From assembly GCF_002018875.1 (NCBI RefSeq), contig NZ_MVOL01000017.1, positions 1 to 64,000 on the forward strand: a DNA stretch of 64,000 nucleotides. The letters are read 5' to 3'. Under the pieces are notes generated by a model. That model had not been told where the DNA came from, ran no database searches, and worked only from the letters and a program-made list of their open reading frames with translations. Below are positions 35,433-43,876 of the stretch, piece by piece (within the stretch, counting starts at the first letter, position 1; every line of letters begins with the position of its first letter). A program made the position numbers and the translations under genes. The stretch is from Pseudomonas sp. MF4836. Lineage in GTDB: Bacteria > Pseudomonadota > Gammaproteobacteria > Pseudomonadales > Pseudomonadaceae.

Positions 35433-35705
35433 ATGGCAACCACCGTAAAAACCCGCTCTGTCACCGCACACGTCCCCATTCAACTGGCGGAAAAAGTCGA
35501 CATGATGGCTGAACGCCTGGAACGCTCGAGAAACTGGATCGTCAAGCAGGCCCTGACTGCCTGGATAGACCAGGAAGAAGAACGCAGCCGCCTGACCCGC
35601 GAGGCCTTGAGCGATGTTGATGCCGGGCGCGTGATTGATCATCAAGCAGTCCAGGCCTGGGCAGACAGCCTGAGCACCGATACTCCGTTGCCGGTACCGC
35701 GCTGA
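35433..35705 (+). CDS. Ribbon-helix-helix antitoxin (CopG/ParD type)
   Basis: 90 residues from the ATG at 35433 behind CAGGAGA. N-terminal RHH DNA-binding fold 'TRSVTAHVPIQLAEKVDMMA' with 'RLERSRNWIVKQALTAWIDQ', then a flexible acidic tail that would wrap the toxin. Its stop overlaps the toxin start by one base. The upstream 150 bases are AT-rich, unlike the surroundings, and probably hold the autoregulated promoter. Confidence 0.87.
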   Translation: MATTVKTRSVTAHVPIQLAEKVDMMAERLERSRNWIVKQALTAWIDQEEERSRLTREALSDVDAGRVIDHQAVQAWADSLSTDTPLPVPR

Positions 35706-35980
35706 TGGAGCTGAAATGGACACACAAGGCGCTGACTGACATTGCACGGTTGTATGAGTTTCTAGCGACGGTTAATCAGCCCGCTGCGGCACGCACGGTG
35801 CAACAACTTTCCGCGGCGCCGACCTCACTGCTGGCCAACCCACGAATGGGTGAACGGCTGGAGGAGTTTGAACCACGTGATGTTCGACGAATCCAGGTCG
35901 GCCACTATGAAATGCGCTACGAACTCGTCGACTCCACGATTTACCTCCTTCGCTTGTGGCATACCCGGGAAGATCGCTAG
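35705..35980 (+). CDS. RelE/ParE-family toxin
   Basis: 91 residues with the ParE pattern 'MELKWTHKALTDIARLYEFL', 'ANPRMGERLEEF', 'VGHYEMRYELVDSTIYLLRLWHTREDR'. Coupled to the antitoxin by a one-base overlap. ParE-type toxins poison gyrase; RelE-type cut mRNA. The sequence fits ParE better. Confidence 0.87.
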   Translation: MELKWTHKALTDIARLYEFLATVNQPAAARTVQQLSAAPTSLLANPRMGERLEEFEPRDVRRIQVGHYEMRYELVDSTIYLLRLWHTREDR

Positions 35981-36004
35981 GCTCCCCTTTCTTCTTCAGC
36001 CTGT

Positions 36005-36052
36005 TGCTGGAGCAGCATTCTCGACCGCTGTTGCTGCTGCTCCAGCAGCAGC
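36005..36052. promoter_or_regulatory. Candidate enhancer (UAS) palindromes upstream of the TonB receptor
   Basis: TGCTG-GAG-CAGCA (36005-36017) and GCTGCTGCT-CC-AGCAGCAGC (36033-36052). The second contains the 16-mer TGCTGCTCCAGCAGCA also found at 26290-26305. About 160 bases upstream of the sigma-54 promoter. Confidence 0.55.
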
Positions 36053-36209
36053 CTCCACGCAACTTCTGCTGATTAATCGGCACGCTATTTCAGTCAGGCT
36101 GGACCCCACTAATCCGGTTATTGAAAAACGGCTTTAAAGTGCCCGAACCAAATATTTATTCCCTTTATTATCAATAGCTTATTAAATCTAACCAGCCTGA
36201 AAAATCTCT

Positions 36210-36225
36210 TGGCACGATCTCTGCT
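36210..36225 (+). promoter_or_regulatory. Sigma-54 (-24/-12) promoter of the first TonB receptor gene
   Basis: TTGGCACG then ATCTCTGCT: GG-N10-GC with a perfect TGGCACG -24 box, 38 bases before the ATG at 36264. Confidence 0.72.
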
Positions 36226-36263
36226 CTAGCCCCTGTAGCACAACTTTTCCGGGGGAGATTCAC

Positions 36264-38531
36264 ATGCATAAACTTCATCCGCTTACCAAGAGCATCGGGC
36301 TTGCGTTATGGCTCGCAGGCGGCGCTGTCAGCGAGTTGGCGTTGGCGGCCGAGAGCACCGAGGCCGACGGCAAGAACAGCAGCGAACCTGCGCTGAAGAC
36401 CGTGACCGTCACCGCCCAGCACCGGGAAGAAACCCTGCAAGAGGTTCCGGTGGCGGTCTCGGCGGTCCAGGGCACCAGCATCACCGCCGACGGCGTGCGC
36501 GCCATGGGCGACATCACCACCTTTATTCCCAACGCCTCGGCCAAGAATCCCGACGGCGACGGCCGTCCGCGCTGGTACATCCGTGGTCTGGGTACCGGCG
36601 ATACCGGCGCCGCCACCGTATTCCCGGTGGGGATCTATGCCGACGACGTGTATTTGAACGCGCCGATTGCCGGTGGCGGCCCGTTGTTCGACCTGGAGCG
36701 TATCGAGATCCTGCGCGGGCCCCAGGGCACGCTGTATGGCAAGAACACCACCGCAGGCGCGGTAAACGTGATTTCCAAGAAACCGACTTTCGACACTGAC
36801 GGCTTCGGCACCATCGGCTTTGGCAGCAAGAACGAACGCATCCTCAGCGGCGCCCTGGGCGGTGCCCTGGTGGACGAAAAACTGGCGGCGCGGATCTCGC
36901 TGTACTCCGAGGAACGTGACGGTTTCCAGAAAAACCTCACCGACGATCACACCTATGGCGACGTCAACAAGAAAGCCGTGCGCCTGCAGTTCCTGGCCCA
37001 GCTCAACCCAGACCTCGACGCCTTGCTGAAGATCCACAGCCGTGAGTTCAAGGGCGATGGCAGCAACGGTTCGCTGCCGGTCGGGCGTTACTACAACGTC
37101 GGCTATCAGCGGCCGAACGGGCGCAATATCGCGCTCAATACCAACGAAGATGCCAAGCTCGATCATGACGGCACGTCCCTGACCCTGAACTGGCACCTGG
37201 GCGACTACACCCTGACCTCGATCAGCGCCTATGACTACATTCGCGGGCGCTCCACCAGCGACGCCGACTACACGCCCTACGAGGTCAACGGCGCGGCGAT
37301 TTCCGACAACAAGTACACCCAGTACTCCCAGGAACTGCGCCTGGCCTCGCCCCAGCAGGAAACCCTGCGCTGGTTGCTCGGTGCGCATTACTTCCACGAA
37401 GACCTCGACAGCTCGGCCCAGCGCATCATCACCCCGGGCCCGACACCCAATGGCACCGGCTCGAACCAGACTGGCGGCGTCACTGATTTGCGTGACCTCA
37501 ACTACGACCACAAGACCGACAGCTACGCGCTGTTCGGCAACCTGACCTACGACTTCACCGACAACTTCACCGTCACCGGTGGCCTGCGCTGGACCCAGGA
37601 AAAGAAAAACATCGACCTCGATCTGACCCAACTGACACGCGCCACGGCCAACGGCCCGCTGATTGCCCTGGGCGGCAGCGGCACCAACGGCAACCGCCAG
37701 GAAGACAAGACCTGGGAAGCCTGGACCTACGACCTGACCCCGGAATACCGGATCAATGACAATGTGCGGGTGTTCTTCCGTTATGCCCATGGCTTCCGCT
37801 CGGGCGGCTTCAACACGGGCCTTTCCACCAGCCTGGCGCAGTTGACCACGGTCGATCCGGAACAACTGGACGCCTATGAAATCGGCCTCAAGTCGGAGTG
37901 GTTCAACCACCGCCTGACCGCCAACGCCAACGTTTTCTACTACGACTACTCGGATATCCAGGTCAATCTGCTGACCGTCAACAACGGGGTGCTGACCACG
38001 GCCCTGACCAACGGTGCCTCGGGCAAGGTCAAGGGCGCCGAGCTGGAACTCGAAGGCCAGCCGACCGATTACCTGCACCTGCGGGCGGCGGTGTCGTTCC
38101 TCGACACCGAATACACCGACTTCAAGAACACCAACCCCACCACCGGCGCGGTCACCGGCGACTACAGCGGCAACAGCTTCGTGCGCTCGCCGCGCAACGT
38201 GGTGTCCCTGGGCGCGGACTACACCTTCCCCCTGGAAATCGGCGGCAAGCTGGTGGCCGGTGGCGACGTGAGTTTCCGCGACAAGGAGTACTTCCTCGCC
38301 GATCGCCAGAGCAGCGCCGACAAGACCCTGAGCCAGCCCCACTACACCTTGGCCAACAGTCGCCTGACCTGGTACAGCCCGGATGAAAAACTCAGCGTCA
38401 CCGGGTTTGTGAACAACCTCACCGACCGCCGCTACCAGGTGCATGGCCGGCCGAACGGCACCCTGGGCCAATACGTCATCACCTACGGCGACCCACGCAC
38501 CGTCGGCCTGAGCGTCACCAGCCGCTTCTGA
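36264..38531 (+). CDS. TonB-dependent outer-membrane receptor
   Basis: 755 residues behind a strong GGGGGAG ribosome site. Signal peptide about residues 1-29 ('GLALWLAGGAVSELALAA'), plug domain ('LQEVPVAVSAVQGTSITADG', 'FDLERIEILRGPQGTLYGKN'), then a beta-barrel ending in Phe ('RTVGLSVTSRF'). The possible TonB box is near 'LKTVTVTAQ'. The sigma-54 promoter and sulfur neighbours suggest uptake of an organosulfur compound rather than a siderophore. SftP of P. putida is a precedent for a sulfur-regulated TonB receptor. Confidence 0.92.
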   Translation: MHKLHPLTKSIGLALWLAGGAVSELALAAESTEADGKNSSEPALKTVTVTAQHREETLQEVPVAVSAVQGTSITADGVRAMGDITTFIPNASAKNPDGDGRPRWYIRGLGTGDTGAATVFPVGIYADDVYLNAPIAGGGPLFDLERIEILRGPQGTLYGKNTTAGAVNVISKKPTFDTDGFGTIGFGSKNERILSGALGGALVDEKLAARISLYSEERDGFQKNLTDDHTYGDVNKKAVRLQFLAQLNPDLDALLKIHSREFKGDGSNGSLPVGRYYNVGYQRPNGRNIALNTNEDAKLDHDGTSLTLNWHLGDYTLTSISAYDYIRGRSTSDADYTPYEVNGAAISDNKYTQYSQELRLASPQQETLRWLLGAHYFHEDLDSSAQRIITPGPTPNGTGSNQTGGVTDLRDLNYDHKTDSYALFGNLTYDFTDNFTVTGGLRWTQEKKNIDLDLTQLTRATANGPLIALGGSGTNGNRQEDKTWEAWTYDLTPEYRINDNVRVFFRYAHGFRSGGFNTGLSTSLAQLTTVDPEQLDAYEIGLKSEWFNHRLTANANVFYYDYSDIQVNLLTVNNGVLTTALTNGASGKVKGAELELEGQPTDYLHLRAAVSFLDTEYTDFKNTNPTTGAVTGDYSGNSFVRSPRNVVSLGADYTFPLEIGGKLVAGGDVSFRDKEYFLADRQSSADKTLSQPHYTLANSRLTWYSPDEKLSVTGFVNNLTDRRYQVHGRPNGTLGQYVITYGDPRTVGLSVTSRF

Positions 38532-38736
38532 TCCGGCGGCGATACACCCCGCTGGAGCGGGCCCTCACGTCGCGCATCGGCTTGAAGGCCTGCCCGCTCC
38601 GGCAGCACACCGCGATTTCCGGGCCACCGGCATCCACATAACCCTGCAGGAGCAGCCGGGCGGGATGCCGCTCGCAAGGCCGCTACCGACGGCCGGTTCC
38701 TGCACACGCCCGTTCTCAGCAAAAAGGAATTTTTCC

Positions 38737-41205
38737 ATGTTCCATCGCAATCCGTTGGCCGGCGCCGTGGCGCTGGTCATCGGCAGCCTTGCCGTGCCTG
38801 CTTTCGCTGCCGAAACCTCAAGCAAACCCGCCGCCAGCGGCGACCACCTGGACACGGTGGTGGTGCTGGGCACCCGCCGCAGCGACCTCACTGCCCTGCA
38901 AAGCGCAGCGCCGGTGGACGTGCTGTCCGGCGAACAACTGCAGCAGACCGGGGCCAGCGATCTGTCCGGAGCGCTGACTGCACTGTCGCCGTCCTTCAGC
39001 TTCCCGCAGTCGCCCCAGGGTGCCTTCGCCGGGTCTATCGCCCAGGGCGCCTCGCTGCGCGGCCTGGCCTCCGACCAGGTGCTGGTGCTGGTCAACGGCA
39101 AGCGCCGCCACACCAGTGCCAACGTTACCCGGCAAAGCCTGGTCAACGGCCGGGGCGCCGCGGCAGTCGACCTCAGCCTGATCCCCATCAGCGCCATCCA
39201 GCGGGTAGAGATCCTGCGGGACGGTGCAGCCGCCCAGTACGGCTCCGACGCGATTGCCGGGGTGATCAACATCGTGCTCAAGGAAAAGGACGACGGCGGC
39301 AACCTCGGCTATCGCTTTGGCGGCTATGACAAGGGCGACGGCATCCAGCGCAAGCTCAGCGGCTGGAAAGGCTTCGCCCTGCCCAACGACGGCTTCCTGA
39401 CCTTGAGTTTCGACGCCGGCAGCCAGGACCCGGCCAGTGACACCAACCCCGACAACCGGATCTTTTACCCCGGCTCCACCAGCATCAACACCCCGCGCGA
39501 GCAGAACAACCCGAACCGCACCTGGCGCTGGGGGGCGGCGAATATCTCGGACCAGTACAACGTCACCGCCAACAGCGAAATCGGCGTGGGCGAAGGGCTG
39601 ACCGCCTACGGTTTTGCCACCTACTCCCACAAGAACAGCGACGCCGAGAACTTCTTCGACCCGCCCACCAGCCTGCGCAACAACTACGGCAGCGTCGCCC
39701 TGGCGCGCTTCCCCGACGGCCGCGTGCCCATCACCCGCTACACCCTGGAGGACTACGCGGTCACCGGTGGCCTGCGCTATGAAACCGAGCAACTGGGCAA
39801 GTTCGACCTGGCGCTGAACCACGGTGACAACAGCGTCAAATCCACCGACCGCAATGCGATCAACCCGAGCTGGGGGGTCAGCAGCCCGGAGAAGATCTAC
39901 ACCGGCGAACGCGAGGCCGATCAGACCAACATCACCCTGGACTGGGTACGCGACTTCCCCACCGACCTGCTGTTCAAGCCGCTGACCCTGTCCGCCGGCC
40001 TGGCCTGGCGCAAAGAGAACTACGAGCTGAGCGCCGGTGAAGCCGCGGGCTGGCAGAACGGCCCGCTGTTCAACAGCATCGACCCGATCACCGGCCGACG
40101 GATTCCGGGCTACTACTCGGGAATCACCCAGGTCGACGCCGCGTCCCTGGACCGCAAGGTGCTGGGGGCCTACATCGACGTCGAAGGCCAGGTCACCGAG
40201 AAGTTCCAGGCCGGTGTCGCGGTGCGCACCGAGCATTATTCGGACTTTGGCGACACCACCAACGGCAAGCTGTCGCTGCGCTATGACTTCACCCCGCAGA
40301 TCGCCGCCCGCGCCACCGCCAGTACCGGCTACCGGGCGCCGTCGCTGGTGCAGAGCGGCATGTCCTCGTTCAGCGTGCAGGTGGTCGAACAACCGCCAGG
40401 CAGCGGCAACTATGTCGAGGTGCAGCAACGCACCCTGCGCGCCAACAGCCCGGAAGCCGCGCTGCTCGGGGGCAAGGCGCTCAAGCCCGAGGAGTCCACC
40501 AACTACTCCCTGGGCCTGGTCTGGCGGCCACTGCCCAACGCGTCGGTGACCCTGGACGCGTACCGGATCAACATCGACAACCGCATAACCCTCTCCGACC
40601 AGCTGCCGGCCTCGGTGGTGTCGCCGATCTTTGCCGGCACGCCCTACGCCAATATCCAGAGCGCGGCTTTTTACACCAACGTGGCCGATACCCGCACCGA
40701 TGGCGTCGAGCTGACCGGCAACTATCAACTGGACCTGGCGCAATGGGGGCGCTTGAACCTGAGCAGCGGGATCAGCCAGAACAACACCAAAATCACCGCC
40801 TTGCGCGATGTCGGCAATATCCAGGGCTCGCAGATCATCGGCCGCACGACCCAGGGCCTGATCGAAGACGGTACGCCGAAAAACAAGCTGATCCTCAGCG
40901 CCAATTGGCTGTATGACAATTGGGGCCTGACGGTGGCCCAGCGGCGTTATGGCGAGTGGAAGAGCCTGAACGCGACCAACCCGACCCTGGACCAGACCTA
41001 CAGCCCGCAGTGGGTCACTGACCTCGACCTGTCCTACACCTTCGACAAGGCACTGAAAGTATCGGTGGGTGCGATCAACCTGTTCGACAGCCACCCGGAC
41101 AAGTCCGACGGCGTGCAGCTGTACGGCGTTCCCAAATATTCCACCACCAGCCCCGAAGGCGCACAGGGCGCGTTCTACTACACCAGCGTCAGCTACGAGT
41201 TCTGA
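38737..41205 (+). CDS. TonB-dependent outer-membrane receptor
   Basis: 822 residues from the ATG at 38737 behind AAAGGAA. Signal peptide 'MFHRNPLAGAVALVIGSLAV' ending near AFA-AE, TonB-box-like 'LDTVVVLGTRR', plug ('VLVLVNGKRRHTSANV', 'IQRVEILRDGAAAQYGSDAI') and a barrel ending 'YYTSVSYEF'. It lies 205 bases after the first receptor gene, with no obvious sigma-54 promoter of its own. The two receptors are of different subtypes, so they probably take different ligands. Confidence 0.92.
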   Translation: MFHRNPLAGAVALVIGSLAVPAFAAETSSKPAASGDHLDTVVVLGTRRSDLTALQSAAPVDVLSGEQLQQTGASDLSGALTALSPSFSFPQSPQGAFAGSIAQGASLRGLASDQVLVLVNGKRRHTSANVTRQSLVNGRGAAAVDLSLIPISAIQRVEILRDGAAAQYGSDAIAGVINIVLKEKDDGGNLGYRFGGYDKGDGIQRKLSGWKGFALPNDGFLTLSFDAGSQDPASDTNPDNRIFYPGSTSINTPREQNNPNRTWRWGAANISDQYNVTANSEIGVGEGLTAYGFATYSHKNSDAENFFDPPTSLRNNYGSVALARFPDGRVPITRYTLEDYAVTGGLRYETEQLGKFDLALNHGDNSVKSTDRNAINPSWGVSSPEKIYTGEREADQTNITLDWVRDFPTDLLFKPLTLSAGLAWRKENYELSAGEAAGWQNGPLFNSIDPITGRRIPGYYSGITQVDAASLDRKVLGAYIDVEGQVTEKFQAGVAVRTEHYSDFGDTTNGKLSLRYDFTPQIAARATASTGYRAPSLVQSGMSSFSVQVVEQPPGSGNYVEVQQRTLRANSPEAALLGGKALKPEESTNYSLGLVWRPLPNASVTLDAYRINIDNRITLSDQLPASVVSPIFAGTPYANIQSAAFYTNVADTRTDGVELTGNYQLDLAQWGRLNLSSGISQNNTKITALRDVGNIQGSQIIGRTTQGLIEDGTPKNKLILSANWLYDNWGLTVAQRRYGEWKSLNATNPTLDQTYSPQWVTDLDLSYTFDKALKVSVGAINLFDSHPDKSDGVQLYGVPKYSTTSPEGAQGAFYYTSVSYEF

Positions 41206-41206
41206 C

Positions 41207-41242
41207 TGCTGACGGGGTGTTGCCCAGGCAGCAGTCGCTGCT
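41207..41242. promoter_or_regulatory. Candidate enhancer (UAS) element
   Basis: TGCTGACGGGGTGTTGC (41207-41223, identical to 31678-31694) followed by the inverted repeat CAGCA-GTCGC-TGCTG (41228-41242). About 210-230 bases upstream of the sigma-54 promoter at 41452. Confidence 0.5.
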
Positions 41243-41293
41243 GGCCAGGCACCACCCCTTCCCGACACGTCCAAAAACTACGGTGCCTTCCAG

Positions 41294-41445
41294 GGACAGC
41301 GCAGCCTGGCGGTAGCGGCTACAGGTCCACGACAGGCCCTTGTAGCCGCTGCCGAAGGCGGCGCTGGCCAGCCCTGACGCCGTGATCTCCCAGAAAAAAC
41401 ACGGCCCTCTCCAGGCCTAACGCAGCCTTCGGCGCAGCTACGGAT
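41294..41445. repeat. REP-like element cluster
   Basis: An inverted copy (about 41294-41323), a forward copy (TGTAGCCGCTGCCGAAGGC..., 41341-41369) and a shorter degenerate copy at about 41420-41445. They lie between the candidate enhancer and the sigma-54 promoter. Confidence 0.7.
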
Positions 41446-41451
41446 CCGGAG

Positions 41452-41467
41452 TGGCACAGGTCTTGCG
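41452..41467 (+). promoter_or_regulatory. Sigma-54 (-24/-12) promoter for the SsuC/SsuC/SsuB-like operon
   Basis: TGGCACAGGTCTTGCG, GG-N10-GC, 36 bases before the ATG at 41504. That leaves a very short leader. Confidence 0.7.
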
Positions 41468-41503
41468 AAGGCACTGGGGTACTTCGCTGAATTAAGACTC
41501 GCC

Positions 41504-42271
41504 ATGGCCTTTCGTACCCGTTCTGTGTTGACTGCCCTGACCTGGCTCATCTCGCCCATCGCGCTGTTGGCGGTATGGGCGTTGGTGGCCGCGGCCGGGA
41601 TTTTCCCGCGTAATTTGCTGATTCCGCCGGCCCAGGTGGTGCAGGCGTTTGCCGGGCTGCTGGCGAGTGGCGAACTGTACGAGCACTTGGGCAACAGCCT
41701 GTCGCGGCTGGGCCTGGGGTTTGCCATCGGTTCCCTGAGCGGCCTGGCCTTTGGCGTGTTGATGGCCTTGTCCAGGCAGGTCGAGGTGTATTGCGGCCCG
41801 CTGTTCCATACCCTGCGCCAGATCCCCAGCATCGCCCTGATTCCGATGTTCGTGCTGCTGTTCGGCATCGACGAAACCTTCAAGATCATCATCGTCGCCA
41901 AGACCGCCTTTTTCCCCGTGGCCCTGGCCGCCAGCGAAGGGGTCAAGGCCATCCCCCGCAGCTACTTCGAGGTGGCTGACGTCTACCGCCTGCGCTGGCC
42001 GACCCTGGTCCGCGAAATCGCCCTGCCCGCCGCCGCGCCGCCGATCATCACCGGTTTTCGTATCAGCCTGACCCGGGCCTGGGTGGTGCTGGTGGCCACC
42101 GAGTTGCTGGCAGCCGACAGCGGCCTGGGGCAGATGATTGAAATGGGCCGGCAAATGCTGCGCATCGACGTGGTCATGGTCGGGGTCCTGGTTACCGGGG
42201 TCATCGGCTTTGCCCTGGACTTCACCTTTCGCCGCCTGGAACAGCACCTGTTCCGCTGGCAGACCCGCTAG
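41504..42271 (+). CDS. ABC transporter permease (SsuC/TauC type)
   Basis: 255 residues with about six membrane segments. EAA-loop region 'SYFEVADVYRLRWPTLVREI'. The family moves sulfonates, taurine or nitrate. First of two consecutive, different SsuC-like permeases, 9 bases before the second. The start is only 36 bases from the sigma-54 element, and no strong ribosome site is visible. Confidence 0.9.
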   Translation: MAFRTRSVLTALTWLISPIALLAVWALVAAAGIFPRNLLIPPAQVVQAFAGLLASGELYEHLGNSLSRLGLGFAIGSLSGLAFGVLMALSRQVEVYCGPLFHTLRQIPSIALIPMFVLLFGIDETFKIIIVAKTAFFPVALAASEGVKAIPRSYFEVADVYRLRWPTLVREIALPAAAPPIITGFRISLTRAWVVLVATELLAADSGLGQMIEMGRQMLRIDVVMVGVLVTGVIGFALDFTFRRLEQHLFRWQTR

Positions 42272-42280
42272 GAGCCGCCC

Positions 42281-43042
42281 ATGTTGCACTGGCTGAGAAA
42301 AACCCGTGGCCTGTTGCTGCCGCTGCTGTTGATCGGCGCCTGGGAGTACCTGTCGCGCCAGGACGCCGCCGGCGCCTATGCCTTTGTGCCGCTGTCGACC
42401 ATCGGCAGCGCCCTGCTCGAACTGCTGGGCAACGGCGAGTTGCTGGTCAACCTGCTGGCAAGCCTGGCGCGCACCAGCAGCGGCCTGGCCCTGGGCATTG
42501 TGTTCGGCGTGCTGCTGGGGGTGCTGATGGCGCTGTCGAGCCTGGCCAACCGCCTGATCGGCCCGCTGTTTCACTCGATCCGCCAGGTGCCGATGCTGGG
42601 CTGGATCCCGCTGATCGCCATGTGGTTCGGCAATGGCGAGTTCTCCAAGGTGCTGATCGTCAGCCTCGCCGCCTTTTACCCGATGGTGCTCAACACCTAC
42701 CAGGGCTTCAGTCACGTCGAGCAGCGCTACCGCGAGGTCGGCCAGGTGCTGGTGCTCAGCCGTTGGCAGCAGTTCTGTCATGTGCTGCTGCCGGCCGCTG
42801 TGCCGAGCATCGCCACCGGTGTGTTGCACGCCCTGGCATTCGCCTGGGTCACGGCGGTGGGCAGTGAATTGTTCCTGTCTTCCGGGGCTGGCCTGGGCAA
42901 CCTGATGATGAACGCCGAAGCCGGCTCGCGGATGGAGGTCATTGTGCTCAGCGTGCTGTGCATCGGCCTTTGCGGCTACCTGATGAACCTGCTGTTTACC
43001 CTGTTGAGCCGCCACCTGTTGCGCTGGCGCTCCATTCGTTGA
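42281..43042 (+). CDS. ABC transporter permease (SsuC/TauC type)
   Basis: 253 residues behind GGAG. SsuC-like membrane protein with loop 'REVGQVLVLSRWQQFCHVLL'. It probably forms a heterodimer with the preceding permease and works with the downstream ATPase. Classical Ssu/Tau systems use one permease gene, so the pair is a variation. Confidence 0.9.
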   Translation: MLHWLRKTRGLLLPLLLIGAWEYLSRQDAAGAYAFVPLSTIGSALLELLGNGELLVNLLASLARTSSGLALGIVFGVLLGVLMALSSLANRLIGPLFHSIRQVPMLGWIPLIAMWFGNGEFSKVLIVSLAAFYPMVLNTYQGFSHVEQRYREVGQVLVLSRWQQFCHVLLPAAVPSIATGVLHALAFAWVTAVGSELFLSSGAGLGNLMMNAEAGSRMEVIVLSVLCIGLCGYLMNLLFTLLSRHLLRWRSIR

Positions 43043-43053
43043 AAGGCCACCCC

Positions 43054-43848
43054 ATGAACGCAATTGCCCAACACGCCCCGTCCCGCAGCCCGCAACTGGC
43101 GAGCGGCGCCCTTGAGATACGTGGCCTGAGCAAGGCCTACAAGATCGAAGGCAAACCCCTGCCGGTGCTGCAAGAGATCAACCTGAAGGTCCGCCCCGGG
43201 GAGTTCGTGAGCATCCTGGGCGCCAGCGGTTGCGGTAAATCCACCCTGCTGCGGCTGATTGTCGGGCTTGAAGCCGAGTACCAGGGCCAGATCCTGCTCG
43301 ACGACCAGGTCATTTCCGGCACCAGCCTGGAACGGGGCATCGTGTTCCAGGACCATCGCCTGTTCCCGTGGATGACCCTGAGCAAGAACATCGCCCTGGC
43401 GCTGAAGAACCATCCCCTGCCCCAGGCGGAAAAAGACCGGCTGGTGGCCGAGCACATTGCCCTGGTCAATCTCCAGGGCTTTGAAAATGCCTACCCCCAT
43501 CAGTTGTCCGGCGGCATGGCGCAACGCGCGGCCATCGCCCGGGCGCTGATCAACAAACCCAAGGTGCTGCTGCTGGACGAACCCCTGGGCGCCCTCGACG
43601 CCCTGACCCGGGTCCACCTGCAACACGAGCTGCAACGCATCTGGGTCCAGCAGCGCTGCACGGTGATCATGGTCACCCACGACATCGAGGAAGCGCTGTA
43701 CCTCGGCGACCGGGTGATCGTGATGGACGCCCACCCGGGCCGGATCAAGCACCAGATCGAGGTCGACCTGCCGCACCCGCGGGACCGTTCCTCAAGCGTG
43801 CTGCAAGGCTACAAGGAGCAATTGCTCGAAGAGTTGGTGGGGCATTGA
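43054..43848 (+). CDS. ABC transporter ATPase (SsuB/TauB type)
   Basis: 264 residues from the ATG at 43054. Walker A 'GASGCGKST', signature 'LSGGMAQRAAIARAL', Walker B 'VLLLDEPLGALD', H-loop 'VTHDIEEAL'. LSGGMAQR is typical of SsuB-like ATPases. The operon has no binding-protein gene; the likely candidate is the SsuA-like gene at 45093-46040 on the other strand. Confidence 0.92.
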   Translation: MNAIAQHAPSRSPQLASGALEIRGLSKAYKIEGKPLPVLQEINLKVRPGEFVSILGASGCGKSTLLRLIVGLEAEYQGQILLDDQVISGTSLERGIVFQDHRLFPWMTLSKNIALALKNHPLPQAEKDRLVAEHIALVNLQGFENAYPHQLSGGMAQRAAIARALINKPKVLLLDEPLGALDALTRVHLQHELQRIWVQQRCTVIMVTHDIEEALYLGDRVIVMDAHPGRIKHQIEVDLPHPRDRSSSVLQGYKEQLLEELVGH

Positions 43849-43876
43849 TCCCAGCCGTCCATGACAGGCCGAGGGT

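Noticed and set aside
36264..41205. The two TonB receptors as siderophore receptors
   Set aside because: No Fur-box-like sequence, FecR/FecI pair or siderophore gene is nearby. The first has a sigma-54 promoter and both are surrounded by sulfur genes. Not excluded, but less likely.
17701..43848. The island as an integrated mobile element
   Set aside because: No integrase, transposase, tRNA target or direct-repeat ends are visible, and base composition matches the surroundings except for the AT-rich toxin-antitoxin upstream region.
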